A DNA stretch of 64,000 nt from Halotia branconii CENA392 (GTDB lineage: Bacteria; Cyanobacteriota; Cyanobacteriia; Cyanobacteriales; Nostocaceae): the NCBI RefSeq assembly GCF_029953635.1, contig NZ_CP124543.1, positions 3,017,455 through 3,081,454 on the forward strand. Reading direction: 5' to 3'. The notes below the pieces were generated by a model. That model did not search any database and had not been told where the DNA came from. It saw only the letters and a list, made by a program, of their open reading frames with translations. The position numbers were made by a program, and so were the translations under genes. Below, in pieces: positions 55,754 to 64,000 of this stretch (positions are counted from its first letter, which is position 1; each line of letters begins with the position of its first letter).

Positions 55754-56488
55754 TCATGATGAATTAAGCATATAGTCTAGTTCTGTAACTAGCCAGTCGT
55801 GAAACATATTGTGGAGAATTTCTTGATATCTTTCAGGGGTTAATTCAGCAGGAAGTAACTCTTCAACTATTAAAAGATGATGACCTTGTTCCGTTTTTAG
55901 AGGGCCTATCAGCTGTTTAGGTGGAGTCTGAAATATCATAGCAGCTATATCTGGTTGGATATCAAAACGGTAAATAGTTCCTTCATAACCGCACTTATGT
56001 CTGCGATGATCATCAATATCATAAAGGTTCGCTGCATGATAAAAACTGATTTCACCTTCTGCAATTTGATAATAAATTTCTTGAGCAAGTTTGTCAGATT
56101 CAACAATGATTTGATAGAGAATTACTTGCTCAAACTCCAGACTATTTTTAATAAAAAAATCTTCTACTTTTTCAGCAAACATGTAGTGAGCTAATTTTTG
56201 TGATAATAAGCGATCGCGAATCCCCATTTCCCAGTCATGGGGAGTAACCAATTGATCGCTTAACCATGCAAGAGTATCTGTAGCCTTCTCCAAACGCTGC
56301 TCTCGACGCTGGCGATCGGCTTCCGCCTCAATTTCTACAGTTGTAACAGTTATTCCTCTTTGTTGAGCTGCGTATGATATCACTCTTTTAAACAAAATCT
56401 CTTGATACACTTCCTTCAGATTCATTTTTCGTTTGAGGAAGCTGACAATTTCCTCAGGTTCAATGAATATTTGGGAAAGATCATTCAT
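55754..56488 (-). CDS. PpiC/SurA-like peptidyl-prolyl isomerase, copy 2
   Basis: 244 residues, the same layout as the gene at 47163-47951: a helical N-terminal part (FKRVISYAAQQRGITVTTVE region) and a rotamase-type C-terminal half with ILYQIIVESDKLAQEIYYQI, AEGEISFYHAANLY, GYEGTIYRFDIQPDIAAMIF and TEQGHHLLIVEELL. There is no export signal. It is one of two isomerase genes that bracket the HlyD/ABC operon, and it lies between that operon and hetP. A chaperone role for an exported peptide is an inference from context. Confidence 0.78.
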   Translation of the reverse strand: MNDLSQIFIEPEEIVSFLKRKMNLKEVYQEILFKRVISYAAQQRGITVTTVEIEAEADRQRREQRLEKATDTLAWLSDQLVTPHDWEMGIRDRLLSQKLAHYMFAEKVEDFFIKNSLEFEQVILYQIIVESDKLAQEIYYQIAEGEISFYHAANLYDIDDHRRHKCGYEGTIYRFDIQPDIAAMIFQTPPKQLIGPLKTEQGHHLLIVEELLPAELTPERYQEILHNMFHDWLVTELDYMLNSS

Positions 56489-56607
56489 TGGGATGTGTGC
56501 TTTTAAATAAATGGAAAAATATACATTAAAAGTCGTCTTTGTATCTTTATTATAGAGGGATATAAGGAAAAAGTCGGCTTTCTATACTCTTATGGTAAAG
56601 CTAGCTG

Positions 56608-56721
56608 ATACCGTTTCACTTTAAAGTTGATAAATTTGGGCAAGCAGGGGAGGCAGAGGAAGCAGAGGAGGCAGGGGGAGTAAGAAAAGTAATTTGTATC
56701 AATAATTTCGTGAAATGGTAT
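56608..56721. mobile_element. MITE, ATACCRTTTCAC family, copy B
   Basis: A 114-bp element with ends ATACCGTTTCAC and GTGAAATGGTAT. It is almost identical to copy A at 16703 but has an extra purine-rich repeat unit (GGAAGCAGAGGAGGCAG). No gene is inside. Confidence 0.75.
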
Positions 56722-56806
56722 GAGAAGAACGAAAGTGATAAAGTACGGTTTGCAGAGTTATTCAGTTATTTAGAATAAGTTGGCGGCGAACAATTTGCTA
56801 ACAAAT

Positions 56807-56843
56807 AAAAAAAACTGAAAGCTGTTTTTTGTCAGCTTCCAGT
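56807..56843 (-). terminator. Rho-independent terminator, minus strand
   Basis: Read on the minus strand: ACTGGAAGCTG, an eight-base loop, CAGCTTTCAGT, then eight T residues. The stem pairs at 10 of 11 positions. It lies about 70 bp downstream of the stop of the open stretch at 56915-57064, so something is transcribed leftward here, either a small gene or the end of a longer hetP-side transcript. Confidence 0.75.
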
Positions 56844-56914
56844 AATTGTTATATAAATTGCTAACTTATAAAATGAAGATAATCCTAATTGGAACGACTA
56901 GGATTATGATTCAT

Positions 56915-57064
56915 CTAAAGAGAAGCGTAAGAGTTATTAGTTCTATCAGCCACAACAGCGATAACAATTAAACCGTCACTTTTTCTGTTTCCATTTTTAG
57001 TGATGGTGCTAAATACGAGTTTTGGAAACTCAACTAACACCAGCGCTAATACAGAAAGTTCTAT
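56915..57064 (-). other. Possible small or decayed peptide gene
   Basis: Open minus-strand stretch of 49 codons ending in TAG at 56915, with no ATG at its beginning. The end reads NGNRKSDGLIVIAVVADRTN and then NSYASL. Upstream in another frame (57099-57236) is REWVTPRLRPNLIVTAGNSF and KMVIYSGTNFD. The composition is protein-like and a terminator follows at 56807, but no start codon or family match supports a functional gene. It could be a frameshifted small precursor gene or a chance open frame. Confidence 0.3.
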
Positions 57065-57771
57065 TCAATTTCTCCACCACAAAGAAATTTGATAAAAGTC
57101 AATCAAAGTTAGTTCCGGAGTAAATCACCATTTTAACTTTTGCTTGCTCAGACTTTCTCGGAAAAGAATTACCAGCAGTAACGATTAAATTTGGTCGCAG
57201 TCTGGGAGTCACCCACTCCCTAAAATACTGACTGCTTCAGCAACAGCAATCAGTTATGTGTGTTTGATAGTCAATTAATCATTGATTTTATTTTTGAAAA
57301 CAAATTTATTCATTTAGTCTCCTCTCTTTAAATACTTATTTATAATTTAGAACATTGAAGTATTAAAAGTTTGCCATAATGGCAGATTTTAATAATAATT
57401 TTGCAGGTAATTTGAGATAACTAATTAAATTATAGTGATCTGGTCTAATTTCTCAATCCTAAATAGAAGCAGGAAAGAACAGCTAAGAAGGAATAAAGCA
57501 AAAAGTCGAGCCAGCCTAAGAGAATAATCTGAAACGCCTATTTTTACGTCTTTTTGCAACAAAAGGATGTAAATGATCAAGCTGGGATGCGATCGCCTAC
57601 ATTTGTGATGATATCTGAGACTCAGGCTAGGAATAATATTTTTCTCTCCTCGTAGTAACAGAAGAGGGGTTATACCAATTCAAATAATGTTTGCGACAGA
57701 TAAATTCTTCGTAGGGAACATCAGTCACCTGTGTCAACTTACAGCAATTTTCAGGCTTGGCCTCCTCACCC

Positions 57772-57890
57772 GCCTAGGAATCAATTCCCAGGCTAATAGC
57801 GAAAGTCTACTAAAGTAGACTCAAGATTTTGGGCAATATCTAGTAATCTTTAGATGACTTTGGCTATTAGCAAGGAACTTCAGTTCCTTG
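57772..57890. repeat. Nested hairpin repeat
   Basis: A set of inverted pairs: GCCTAGGAATCAATTCCCAG (first stem), CTAATAGC/GCTATTAG as an outer stem, AGTCTACTAAAGTAGACT and CAAGGAACTTCAGTTCCTTG as inner hairpins. It looks like an interspersed structural repeat of Nostocales. It is not coding. Confidence 0.65.
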
Positions 57891-57934
57891 CGGGGCAAAG
57901 GCATGGTATTAGTTGATTACACTGCAAAAACTGC

Positions 57935-57954
57935 CATGCTAATTGATTAGCATG
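57935..57954. terminator. Palindrome downstream of hetP, possible terminator
   Basis: CATGCTAATTGATTAGCATG is a near-perfect palindrome. On the minus strand it is followed after three bases by GTTTTTGC. It is 59 bp after the hetP stop codon. The U-tract is short and offset, so termination is uncertain. Confidence 0.4.
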
Positions 57955-58012
57955 ACAGGCTATGAGGCACTTAATTAACTGGGAAGTAAAATTTATTAAC
58001 TCAAGATATTGT

Positions 58013-58489
58013 TTAATTAATTTCGCAGACTTTTAGAGAAAAATCTTGAGTACTTTCAGGTTGTGATTGGGGTTTGACAAATTGAGAGTCGTGAACTTGC
58101 TTTTGCTTTGTCAACCACTGATTTAAACCACCGCCACGGATTTCTGTTTTTTGCTTACCTACTACCTCAAGATAAGCAAGGTCTTTCATGTTGCCTAAGC
58201 AGCTTTCTGAAACATGAGTATCAGACCTGTTGTCAGGAGATACCTGAGTAACTTTTATTCTTTCCTGATTTTGCTGGTTTGTTCTGTTAAGTTGGGAGTT
58301 TTCTTTAAGCAATCTGTTATAGGTGCGATAGGGAATATAGTGTAAAGGATTGTAACCAGCCAAGCGTAGTATCAAAACACATGCCCAGGAATACTTTCCG
58401 CCAAGAATTGCCTCAACTATTTGGTCAAATTGTTCAGGATTGATTTTTTTATTGAAGTTGCTATTAATGCTAGAAATTTCTTGGTTCAT
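58013..58489 (-). CDS. hetP: HetP-family heterocyst commitment protein
   Basis: 158 residues, the normal HetP length. The N-terminal conserved domain reads [20 protein letters not shown] followed by [20 protein letters not shown] and [11 protein letters not shown]; the C-terminal half has [20 protein letters not shown] and a variable Gln- and Ser-rich tail. In Anabaena, HetP is controlled by HetR and drives the irreversible commitment of a cell to become a heterocyst; its paralogues delay it. The gene lies downstream of hetC on the same strand, as in Anabaena. A HetR-box palindrome is 474 bp upstream of the start. Confidence 0.88.
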   Translation of the reverse strand: MNQEISSINSNFNKKINPEQFDQIVEAILGGKYSWACVLILRLAGYNPLHYIPYRTYNRLLKENSQLNRTNQQNQERIKVTQVSPDNRSDTHVSESCLGNMKDLAYLEVVGKQKTEIRGGGLNQWLTKQKQVHDSQFVKPQSQPESTQDFSLKVCEIN

Positions 58490-58962
58490 GGTATTGGTTC
58501 TCTTGGATAAAACTAATTCAGTCTTTTTAATGGTCGGGTTTGTATTTATTTAGTCCCAGGAATATATCTACAAATGCTGTAATTACAGATGTTTATTAAA
58601 GAGACAACCACATTAATCAAGGCAGACTAATGTCTAAATAGTTAGAAGTCTTTGTATGGTTATTGAGTAAATACGGCTTTGTTCTATTTAAATGTCTGTA
58701 ATTCTAACTTTACCCACTTGACTTGATAATTGTATTGTATATTTATTTGCACAAAGGCAATAAACATATATGTAAAATTTTAATGTATTCAAGCTGAAAA
58801 CTACAAGTTTATTCCATGAAATATTAAAAACTGCTTTGGCATTTATATACCTAATATTTTTGTTCATTTTAACAGATGTTTAAGTTAAATCTACTGAACC
58901 AATTTCGAGGTTTAGATGTGTATTGTGCAACTTTGTATTTTGTCCCATATTTGTTAGGTAGT

Positions 58963-58979
58963 GAGGGGCGTAACCCCTC
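58963..58979. promoter_or_regulatory. HetR-binding palindrome upstream of hetP
   Basis: GAGGGGCGTAACCCCTC is an inverted repeat of GAGGGG...CCCCTC with a five-base centre, preceded by GTAGT and followed by ATTGG. It matches, from memory, the HetR target in the Anabaena hetP promoter (GAGGGGTCTAACCCCTC) at 15 of 17 bases, with the differences in the spacer. Its position 474 bp upstream of hetP fits a distal HetR-dependent promoter. Confidence 0.85.
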
Positions 58980-59334
58980 ATTGGTAAATCATTTGAGCTT
59001 TTATTTTTTTCAGTATACCAAGAAAATTTACCATTAATTACGTTTACAAACAACTGTTAAATCTAGCCAGAAAAATATTATTAAATAAATCTAAAATATA
59101 CTGTTTATATGTTCAAGAAAAACATTTTTTCATTTACTAGTTAGACTATGTGTATCGAAATTATCTAAATATCTTGATTAGCAAGGTTTACAGACATGTG
59201 TATCTAGCAACCTTACCGAAAAATTGTTGTGAATCTAGCTGAATACTTAGTAAGTAATCAGAAAAAATTAAGTTCATTCCTGGAAGTGGCGGGATTTCGT
59301 GTCAGGGGTCAGTTGCTTTTGCTATTCACCACTG

Positions 59335-59549
59335 ATACCGTTTCACTTTAAAATTGATACAAATAGGCAGCAGGGAAGCAGCACTTCGGCTACGCGGTAG
59401 TTGAATCTCGACTTCGCGGCAGTTGAGCGTAGTCGAAACTCGATTGCCGCGCAGCGCCGCACTGAGCCTGTCGAAGTGTCGAAACTCAGTGACCAGGGGG
59501 AAAGAATTAAAGACAAATCATCTGTTTCAAATATTTCGTGAAATGGTAT
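59335..59549. mobile_element. MITE, ATACCRTTTCAC family, copy C (long form)
   Basis: 215 bp between ATACCGTTTCAC and GTGAAATGGTAT. The centre holds a member of the CACTTCGG/TCGAAGTG palindromic family, apparently nested in the MITE. The right part (GGGGGAAAGAATTAAAGACA) matches the fragment at 36064. It lies 107 bp downstream of the hetC stop codon. Confidence 0.7.
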
Positions 59550-59655
59550 GACACCTGACGGCGACGGGGTGATGGTTACTGAGCTTGTCTTGAATGTAGC
59601 CGAAGTACTATTACAGACACTCCTTGAACAAGTAGGTAACGCGATCGCCTTTTGA

Positions 59656-62600
59656 TTAATGGAACTGTAGTTGAGCTAAGTGGGAATATAGACCAGCGAT
59701 TGCCATTAGTTCTTGGTGATTACCTTGTTCAATAAGAATACCTTTGTCTAAAACAAGAATATGGTCAGCATGGCGAACGCTGAAGAGACGATGGGAAATG
59801 ATAAAAGTGGTACACTGTTGACTCATCCGGGCTAAATTCTCTTGAAAGCAGCGTTCCGATTCTGCATCTAGACCATTCGTTGCTTCATCAAAAATTAAAA
59901 TTCCTGGATTCCTAATCAGGGCGCGGGCGATCGCAATTTTTTGGCTTTGTCCATCAGAAAGCCTCAAACCCCCTTCTCCTACTTGAGTGTTATATCCCAA
60001 AGGTAAAGCTTGGATAAAAGTATGTGCATCTGCTAGCTTGGCAGCTTTGATCGCATCCTCTAGACTCAAATCCGAGTTGTACAGGGTAATGTTTTCTAAA
60101 ATGGTTCCCGAAAACAGCAAATCCTCTTGCAATACTAAACCTAATTGACTTCGCAACGACCCAGGAGAAACACCAGCAATATCATATCCATCAATTAAAA
60201 TTCTTCCAGTATGGGGACGATATAAACCAGCCAGCAAATTTACTAAAGTACTCTTACCAGAGCCACTCTGACCAATAATGCCAATAGTTTGCTGGGGTTT
60301 CACCTGAAAAGAGATATTTTGTAAGGTATTACGCTCTTGATCGGGGTGATAACGGAAAGAAATATTGTCAAAATGCACTTCACCACGAACTGAGGGCATT
60401 ACCACTAGAGGTTTCTGGGGATTTTCTTCGGGTTCAGAAGTCAAAATATCATTGACCCTTTCCAAAGAAATCTGCACTTGTTGAAACTCATCCCACAATC
60501 CCACCAACGCCAACACTGAAGTCATAACATTGCTAGTGAGCATATTCAAAGCGACAAATTTACCTAGAGAAACCTGCCCCTCAATTACTAAACTGGTTCC
60601 AAACCACAAGACAAGAATGTTACCGACTTGATTAATCAAGCTTCTAGTCAGTTGTAAACGGTTAGCTAATTTCTGCCCTTGAAACCGCGCTTTCAACATC
60701 CTCATCAAGCGCTTTTCCCAATGTCTACGTACTGGTTGCTCAGCTGCTGCGGTTTTGATTGTGGCAATACCAGTGATCATTTCTACCATTAAAGAGTTAT
60801 ATCCTGCGGATTCCTGAAAGATTTCTTGTGACGCTTTTTTGAATGCTGGACTTACCCCCAAAGTTAAAATGACGATAGGTAGAATCCAACCCAAGACCAA
60901 AAGGGTAAGTTGTAAGTTGTAATCAGCCATCAACCCCAAGTAGATGAATGCCATGAAGGCATCTATCGAGGCACTGATAACTTGATGGGTAAGAAACAGT
61001 TGAATTTTGCGGTTTTCTTGAACGCGGCTAATAATGTCTTGTACTTGGCGCGATGCGAAAAACTGCAATGGTAACTGCAACGTATGTGTAATAAAATTAC
61101 CAATTAAGTTAATGTCAACGTGATTGGCAAGATAGCCCAATAAGTATTGACGCTGGGCGGTTATAATATTACGCCAGATGCTTAAGCATAATAAGCCGAT
61201 CGCAACGACATTCAGGGTTGCAAAGTCTTTGAGTGGTATAACTTGGTCAATCACTACCTGAGTACACAGGGGAGTCGCTAGCCCAAAAACTTGTACCAAC
61301 AATGAAGCGAAAATCAATTGTCTAAGTAATTTACGATGACGGCCTAGTATGTGCCAATAACGCCTTAGAGAAACTTTTTCGCTTTTGAGGAGATGAAAAC
61401 GTTCAGTGGGGTTTAACACAAGAGCATAAGCTGTCCAACTGGCTGCAAAATCTCGGTATGGCAGCCATCGCTTGCCGATCGCTGGGTCAGAAATTAAGAT
61501 GCGATCGCCTTTAATTTTCCAAACTACGACATAGTGAATGCCTTGCCAGTGGGCAATCCACGGGTGAGGATGCAACTCTAACTTATTCAAACTTGCCCGG
61601 ACTGGTAGCACGTCATATCCTAAAGATTGGGCTGCTATTGCTAATCCTTGTAAAGATGCACCCATGCGGTCTACCCGCGCTAAGTTCCGCAGAGTAGGGA
61701 GACTGAGGCGTTTGCCCCAATACTGGCTAACCATTGCCAAACATGCTGCCCCACAATCCGACGAACTTTGCTGTTGAATAAAGGGATAAGAACGCCAGAA
61801 TCGAAATATTGATTGACGTTGGTTCTCTACGGTTAGAAAGTCAATCTCTGGAATCTCTAATATTGTTGATATTGATACTGGAGTTTCTAATTGGGAACTA
61901 CGAGATGGCAAATCCATCAACTTGGGAAGCAGGATTTGAGGTTTGCGATCGTCAGTACTCACTGTACCCGGCTGCTGTTGCTCTTTTACTAGTTCATCCT
62001 GGTCAGGAAATAACTGTGGTGCAATTTCCTTGACTGATTCCCAATGTTCTATAGCCAAGCGATAAACTAACAAATTTGTTTGGGCAATGCCAACTGGAAG
62101 TTTGACATGAGGATATCCCCAATTTTCTCCTATGTGTGGCGGTTTAGCCGCTGCTGATATGGTCTGAACTTTGCCACTAGCTAACCAAAAGCGTCCCTTA
62201 GTCGGGGAAGTTGCTTCTTGCAATGATGAACCAGCAGTTATTTTAGTAGGTTGTAAGTAGGGTAATAATTGCCGCAGAGTTGAACTAGTTAGCGATCGCA
62301 ACTCGGTGTAGCTTTTAAAGAAAAGTAGCGTTTGTCGCTCAATCGCAAGCTGCTGTAAATAACTTTCTAGATGAGGTAGGCGCTGTAACCAAGATTGCAG
62401 TTCAGTAATATTTATTTGAGCTACCAAACTCTCACCAGCTGCGATCGCTCGGTATGGTAGAGCTTGATCGCAAAATAAATGATCTGCACCGAATGTTTGC
62501 TGTGCTAATAGTAACTGAGTTGAAACTTCCCGACTGACAGTTGTATCAAACCCCAGCAAGCGCACTCGACCTTGACATACTAAATATAAAAGATTACTGC

Positions 62601-62805
62601 TATTATCTACAGCATAATTAGTCAGTTCGTCACCTAGTTGAAACTCTCGAACCACCCAAGATTGGCTAAAGTCTGATACTAAGTTTGTATCCCCTACAAA
62701 CATCTGCAAAATTCTGATGATAGCTGCTTTTGGAGTGAGAAATTTTTGATTATTAGTCTGTTTTTTCAAATCTCTCTGAACTCTTAACAATGAAGAGGGA
62801 TACAT
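59656..62805 (-). CDS. hetC: HetC-type ABC exporter with C39 peptidase domain
   Basis: 1049 residues, close to Anabaena HetC. Residues 1-260 resemble cyclic-nucleotide-binding domains (CQGRVRLLGFD, QTFGADHLFCDQ). The C39 domain has Cys in SSDCGAACLAMVSQ (about residue 351), His in GIHYVVVWK and Asp in ISDPAIGK. The ATPase has Walker A GQSGSGKST, Walker B ILIFDEATNGLD and H-loop FIISHRLF; the signature reads LSDGQSQK instead of LSGGQ. In Anabaena, HetC is required for heterocyst differentiation and is NtcA-regulated; its substrate is unknown. It is called hetC rather than a paralogue because hetP and a HetR box follow. Confidence 0.87.
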   Translation of the reverse strand: MYPSSLLRVQRDLKKQTNNQKFLTPKAAIIRILQMFVGDTNLVSDFSQSWVVREFQLGDELTNYAVDNSSNLLYLVCQGRVRLLGFDTTVSREVSTQLLLAQQTFGADHLFCDQALPYRAIAAGESLVAQINITELQSWLQRLPHLESYLQQLAIERQTLLFFKSYTELRSLTSSTLRQLLPYLQPTKITAGSSLQEATSPTKGRFWLASGKVQTISAAAKPPHIGENWGYPHVKLPVGIAQTNLLVYRLAIEHWESVKEIAPQLFPDQDELVKEQQQPGTVSTDDRKPQILLPKLMDLPSRSSQLETPVSISTILEIPEIDFLTVENQRQSIFRFWRSYPFIQQQSSSDCGAACLAMVSQYWGKRLSLPTLRNLARVDRMGASLQGLAIAAQSLGYDVLPVRASLNKLELHPHPWIAHWQGIHYVVVWKIKGDRILISDPAIGKRWLPYRDFAASWTAYALVLNPTERFHLLKSEKVSLRRYWHILGRHRKLLRQLIFASLLVQVFGLATPLCTQVVIDQVIPLKDFATLNVVAIGLLCLSIWRNIITAQRQYLLGYLANHVDINLIGNFITHTLQLPLQFFASRQVQDIISRVQENRKIQLFLTHQVISASIDAFMAFIYLGLMADYNLQLTLLVLGWILPIVILTLGVSPAFKKASQEIFQESAGYNSLMVEMITGIATIKTAAAEQPVRRHWEKRLMRMLKARFQGQKLANRLQLTRSLINQVGNILVLWFGTSLVIEGQVSLGKFVALNMLTSNVMTSVLALVGLWDEFQQVQISLERVNDILTSEPEENPQKPLVVMPSVRGEVHFDNISFRYHPDQERNTLQNISFQVKPQQTIGIIGQSGSGKSTLVNLLAGLYRPHTGRILIDGYDIAGVSPGSLRSQLGLVLQEDLLFSGTILENITLYNSDLSLEDAIKAAKLADAHTFIQALPLGYNTQVGEGGLRLSDGQSQKIAIARALIRNPGILIFDEATNGLDAESERCFQENLARMSQQCTTFIISHRLFSVRHADHILVLDKGILIEQGNHQELMAIAGLYSHLAQLQFH

Positions 62806-63616
62806 AGTTTAGCCTAAAATACAAAAAATCTTAATTGTTTAAATAATTTATTTTTTAGTCTATCTTAATTAAAAAATAAATTATTTTACTTTTTTAAAAC
62901 TGTTATTTACATGATTACTTTTCAAAACTTTTTATGTATAAAAGTTTGGGAAACAAAACTATACTATTAAAAAACAAACTTAATTAACATCAGAATATTC
63001 ATCACTTACTGATGTTTCTAATAAAAGTTAAGTACCCAGACACAATTAATTACACATATTGTTTTTCTGTTCCCTGTTAAGAGTTCCCTACCTACGCAAA
63101 TATGTTCATTAATCAAATCGGATTGCTATAGTTATCAATATACTTACTTAAAAAATACTAAATTACTTTTTTAATACGATAGAAAAATTAATATGTATAT
63201 AGACTGAGTAATATTAGTAACAACTATACATTTTTAAAAGCAGTATTAATTTGAGAATATTTAAAGTTTTCTTAACCCTATTTACATTTTCCTTGTATTC
63301 ATAAAATACCCGGAAAATAAAATCAAAAATTATAGATTTTTTCTGTTTTCCATTGATGCTTATACCAAGTTGCAGTCAAATATGGTATTCCTTCCGTCAT
63401 TGCGACTGGAACAAAGTGGAAGGAAGCAATCTCATCAACCTTGAACTACTACAATAGAACGCAAATTAGTATTAATCAAACAGTATTGGGTATAGTCGTA
63501 CTGCACATAAACGAGAAGCATAATAAATACAAGGTAATTAAAAACAAAAGAGGAAGTTAATTAAACTTCCTCTGACAAATAAGATAACTATTTAGTTAGT
63601 TATAGACAGGTAGAAA
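62806..63616. other. Region between hetC and the M23 peptidase gene
   Basis: 811 bp, very AT-rich, carrying the hetC promoter. No strict GTA-N8-TAC NtcA site was found; GTAATATTAGTAAC at 63208 misses it by one base. A GTTCCCTGTT...GGATTGCTATAG repeat lies at 63066-63132, and a CCTTCCGTCATTGCGACTGG-type repeat at about 63389-63433. A terminator for the peptidase gene is at 63539-63573. Confidence 0.5.
63539..63573 (-). terminator. Rho-independent terminator of the M23 peptidase gene
   Basis: On the minus strand AGAGGAAGTT pairs perfectly with AACTTCCTCT around a five-base loop, followed by TTTTGTTTTT. It lies 44 bp downstream of the M23 stop codon. Confidence 0.85.
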
Positions 63617-64000
63617 CTATATGCGGTTTTGGTTGTGGTCTGGTAGAAGAGCGATGGGATTCACTGCCCCCTTGCCTGATGGATGGATTTCAAAGTGGGT
63701 GTGTGGACCAGTACTAAAACCAGTGCTACCCATTTTGGCAATTATTTCTCCTTGACGAACTTGCTGACCTGCTCTAACTAAAATCTTGCTGTTATGAGCA
63801 TAGCGAGTCATACTACCATCTGGATGTCGAATTTCTACAAGGTTGCCAAAGCCACCCTTATTCCAACCAGCTTTTTCTACCACACCGTCGGATGATGCTT
63901 GAACTGGTGTGCCAGTAGCATTAGCAACGTCAATTCCCTTGTGCATTCTGCCCCAACGCCAACCATAGCCGGAGGTGAATACACCTTTTGCAGGCCAAAC
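63617..64000 (-). CDS. M23 (LytM) family metallopeptidase, 5' part outside window
   Basis: The open frame runs to the edge at 64000, so only the C-terminal 127 codons are seen. They encode a LytM zinc endopeptidase domain: GYGWRWGRMHKGIDVANATG (first zinc ligands His and Asp), then YAHNSKILVRAGQQVRQGE and GPHTHFEIHPSG with the catalytic H-x-H. Such enzymes cut peptidoglycan cross-bridges or, when inactive, activate amidases; in heterocyst formers they may remodel septa. An internal ATG at 63946 is not the start. A terminator follows. The N-terminal domains, possibly LysM, cannot be seen. Confidence 0.9.
   Translation of the reverse strand, partial: VWPAKGVFTSGYGWRWGRMHKGIDVANATGTPVQASSDGVVEKAGWNKGGFGNLVEIRHPDGSMTRYAHNSKILVRAGQQVRQGEIIAKMGSTGFSTGPHTHFEIHPSGKGAVNPIALLPDHNQNRI

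Larger units (their letters stand above)
56489..58012. other. Long intergenic region with MITE, terminator, possible small gene and hairpin repeats
   Basis: 1524 bp between hetP and the second isomerase gene. From left to right: MITE copy B (56608-56721), a rho-independent terminator for minus-strand transcription (56807-56843), a hairpin ATAATCCTA...TAGGATTAT (56879-56907), two open minus-strand stretches (56915-57064 and 57099-57236), AT-rich DNA with HIP1 sites, and a nested hairpin repeat (57772-57890). The hetP 3' end and a palindrome (57935-57954) lie at the right edge. Confidence 0.6.
58490..59655. other. hetC-hetP intergenic region
   Basis: A 1166-bp spacer with the same gene order as in Anabaena, where the hetP promoter region is also long. 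It carries the HetR-box palindrome (58963), AT-rich DNA on both sides and a 215-bp MITE (59335) close to the hetC stop. No small gene was recognised. Confidence 0.6.

Noticed and set aside
63208..63221. NtcA-like site GTAATATTAGTAAC upstream of hetC
   Set aside because: It misses the GTA-N8-TAC consensus by one base and no TAnnnT box lies at the expected distance. It is also 400 bp from the gene.

Overview
The window comes from a filamentous, heterocyst-forming cyanobacterium (order Nostocales). The evidence is the very frequent GCGATCGC octamers, a gap2-type GAPDH, a Rubisco assembly factor (Raf1), the phylloquinone methyltransferase MenG, a split-intein half of dnaE, heptanucleotide tandem repeats and MITEs between genes, and above all a HetC-type ABC transporter followed by a HetP-family gene with a HetR-box palindrome between them. 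No rRNA, tRNA or CRISPR array was seen.

Positions 1-23 kb are mostly housekeeping: nadD (5' end outside the window), gap2, thiL, a Uma2 protein, a lumenal CYP38-like cyclophilin, efp, accB, an ArsR regulator, a GerMN lipoprotein-like gene, proS, an acyltransferase, a KaiC-like ATPase with a receiver-kinase partner, an SLH/beta-helix surface protein and an FG-GAP repeat protein. A minus-strand series follows: prfB (programmed +1 frameshift), a 51-residue DUF3285 gene, ybeY, dgkA, trpG/pabA and a metallo-beta-lactamase-fold protein that has lost most of its HxHxDH metal motif.

Positions 23-31 kb are a defence island: a type I restriction-modification locus (hsdR, half-size hsdS, hsdM) with a VapC-type toxin-antitoxin pair, Uma2 genes and a decayed antitoxin-like gene. 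hsdM is split by a 901-bp IS5-family element with a 3-bp target duplication; precise loss of the element would restore the frame.

Positions 31-45 kb hold two sugar-type ABC permeases, a three-domain RNA-repair enzyme (Pnkp) without an adjacent Hen1, raf1, a receiver-GAF regulator, menG, a DUF445 protein, several small unknown genes and MITE-rich spacers. The dnaE C-terminal half with its intein-C starts at 45.4 kb and is followed by gatA.

Positions 47-63 kb form the most interesting region. Two HetC-type transporters share one architecture (cyclic-nucleotide-binding-like region, C39 double-glycine peptidase, ABC exporter). One is hetC beside hetP. The other has an HlyD adaptor and a transposase-derived helix-turn-helix protein in its operon. 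Two related PpiC-like isomerases and a small protein with a double-glycine leader flank them. I infer a peptide-processing and export system next to, and perhaps connected with, heterocyst commitment. The window ends in the 3' part of an M23 peptidase gene.
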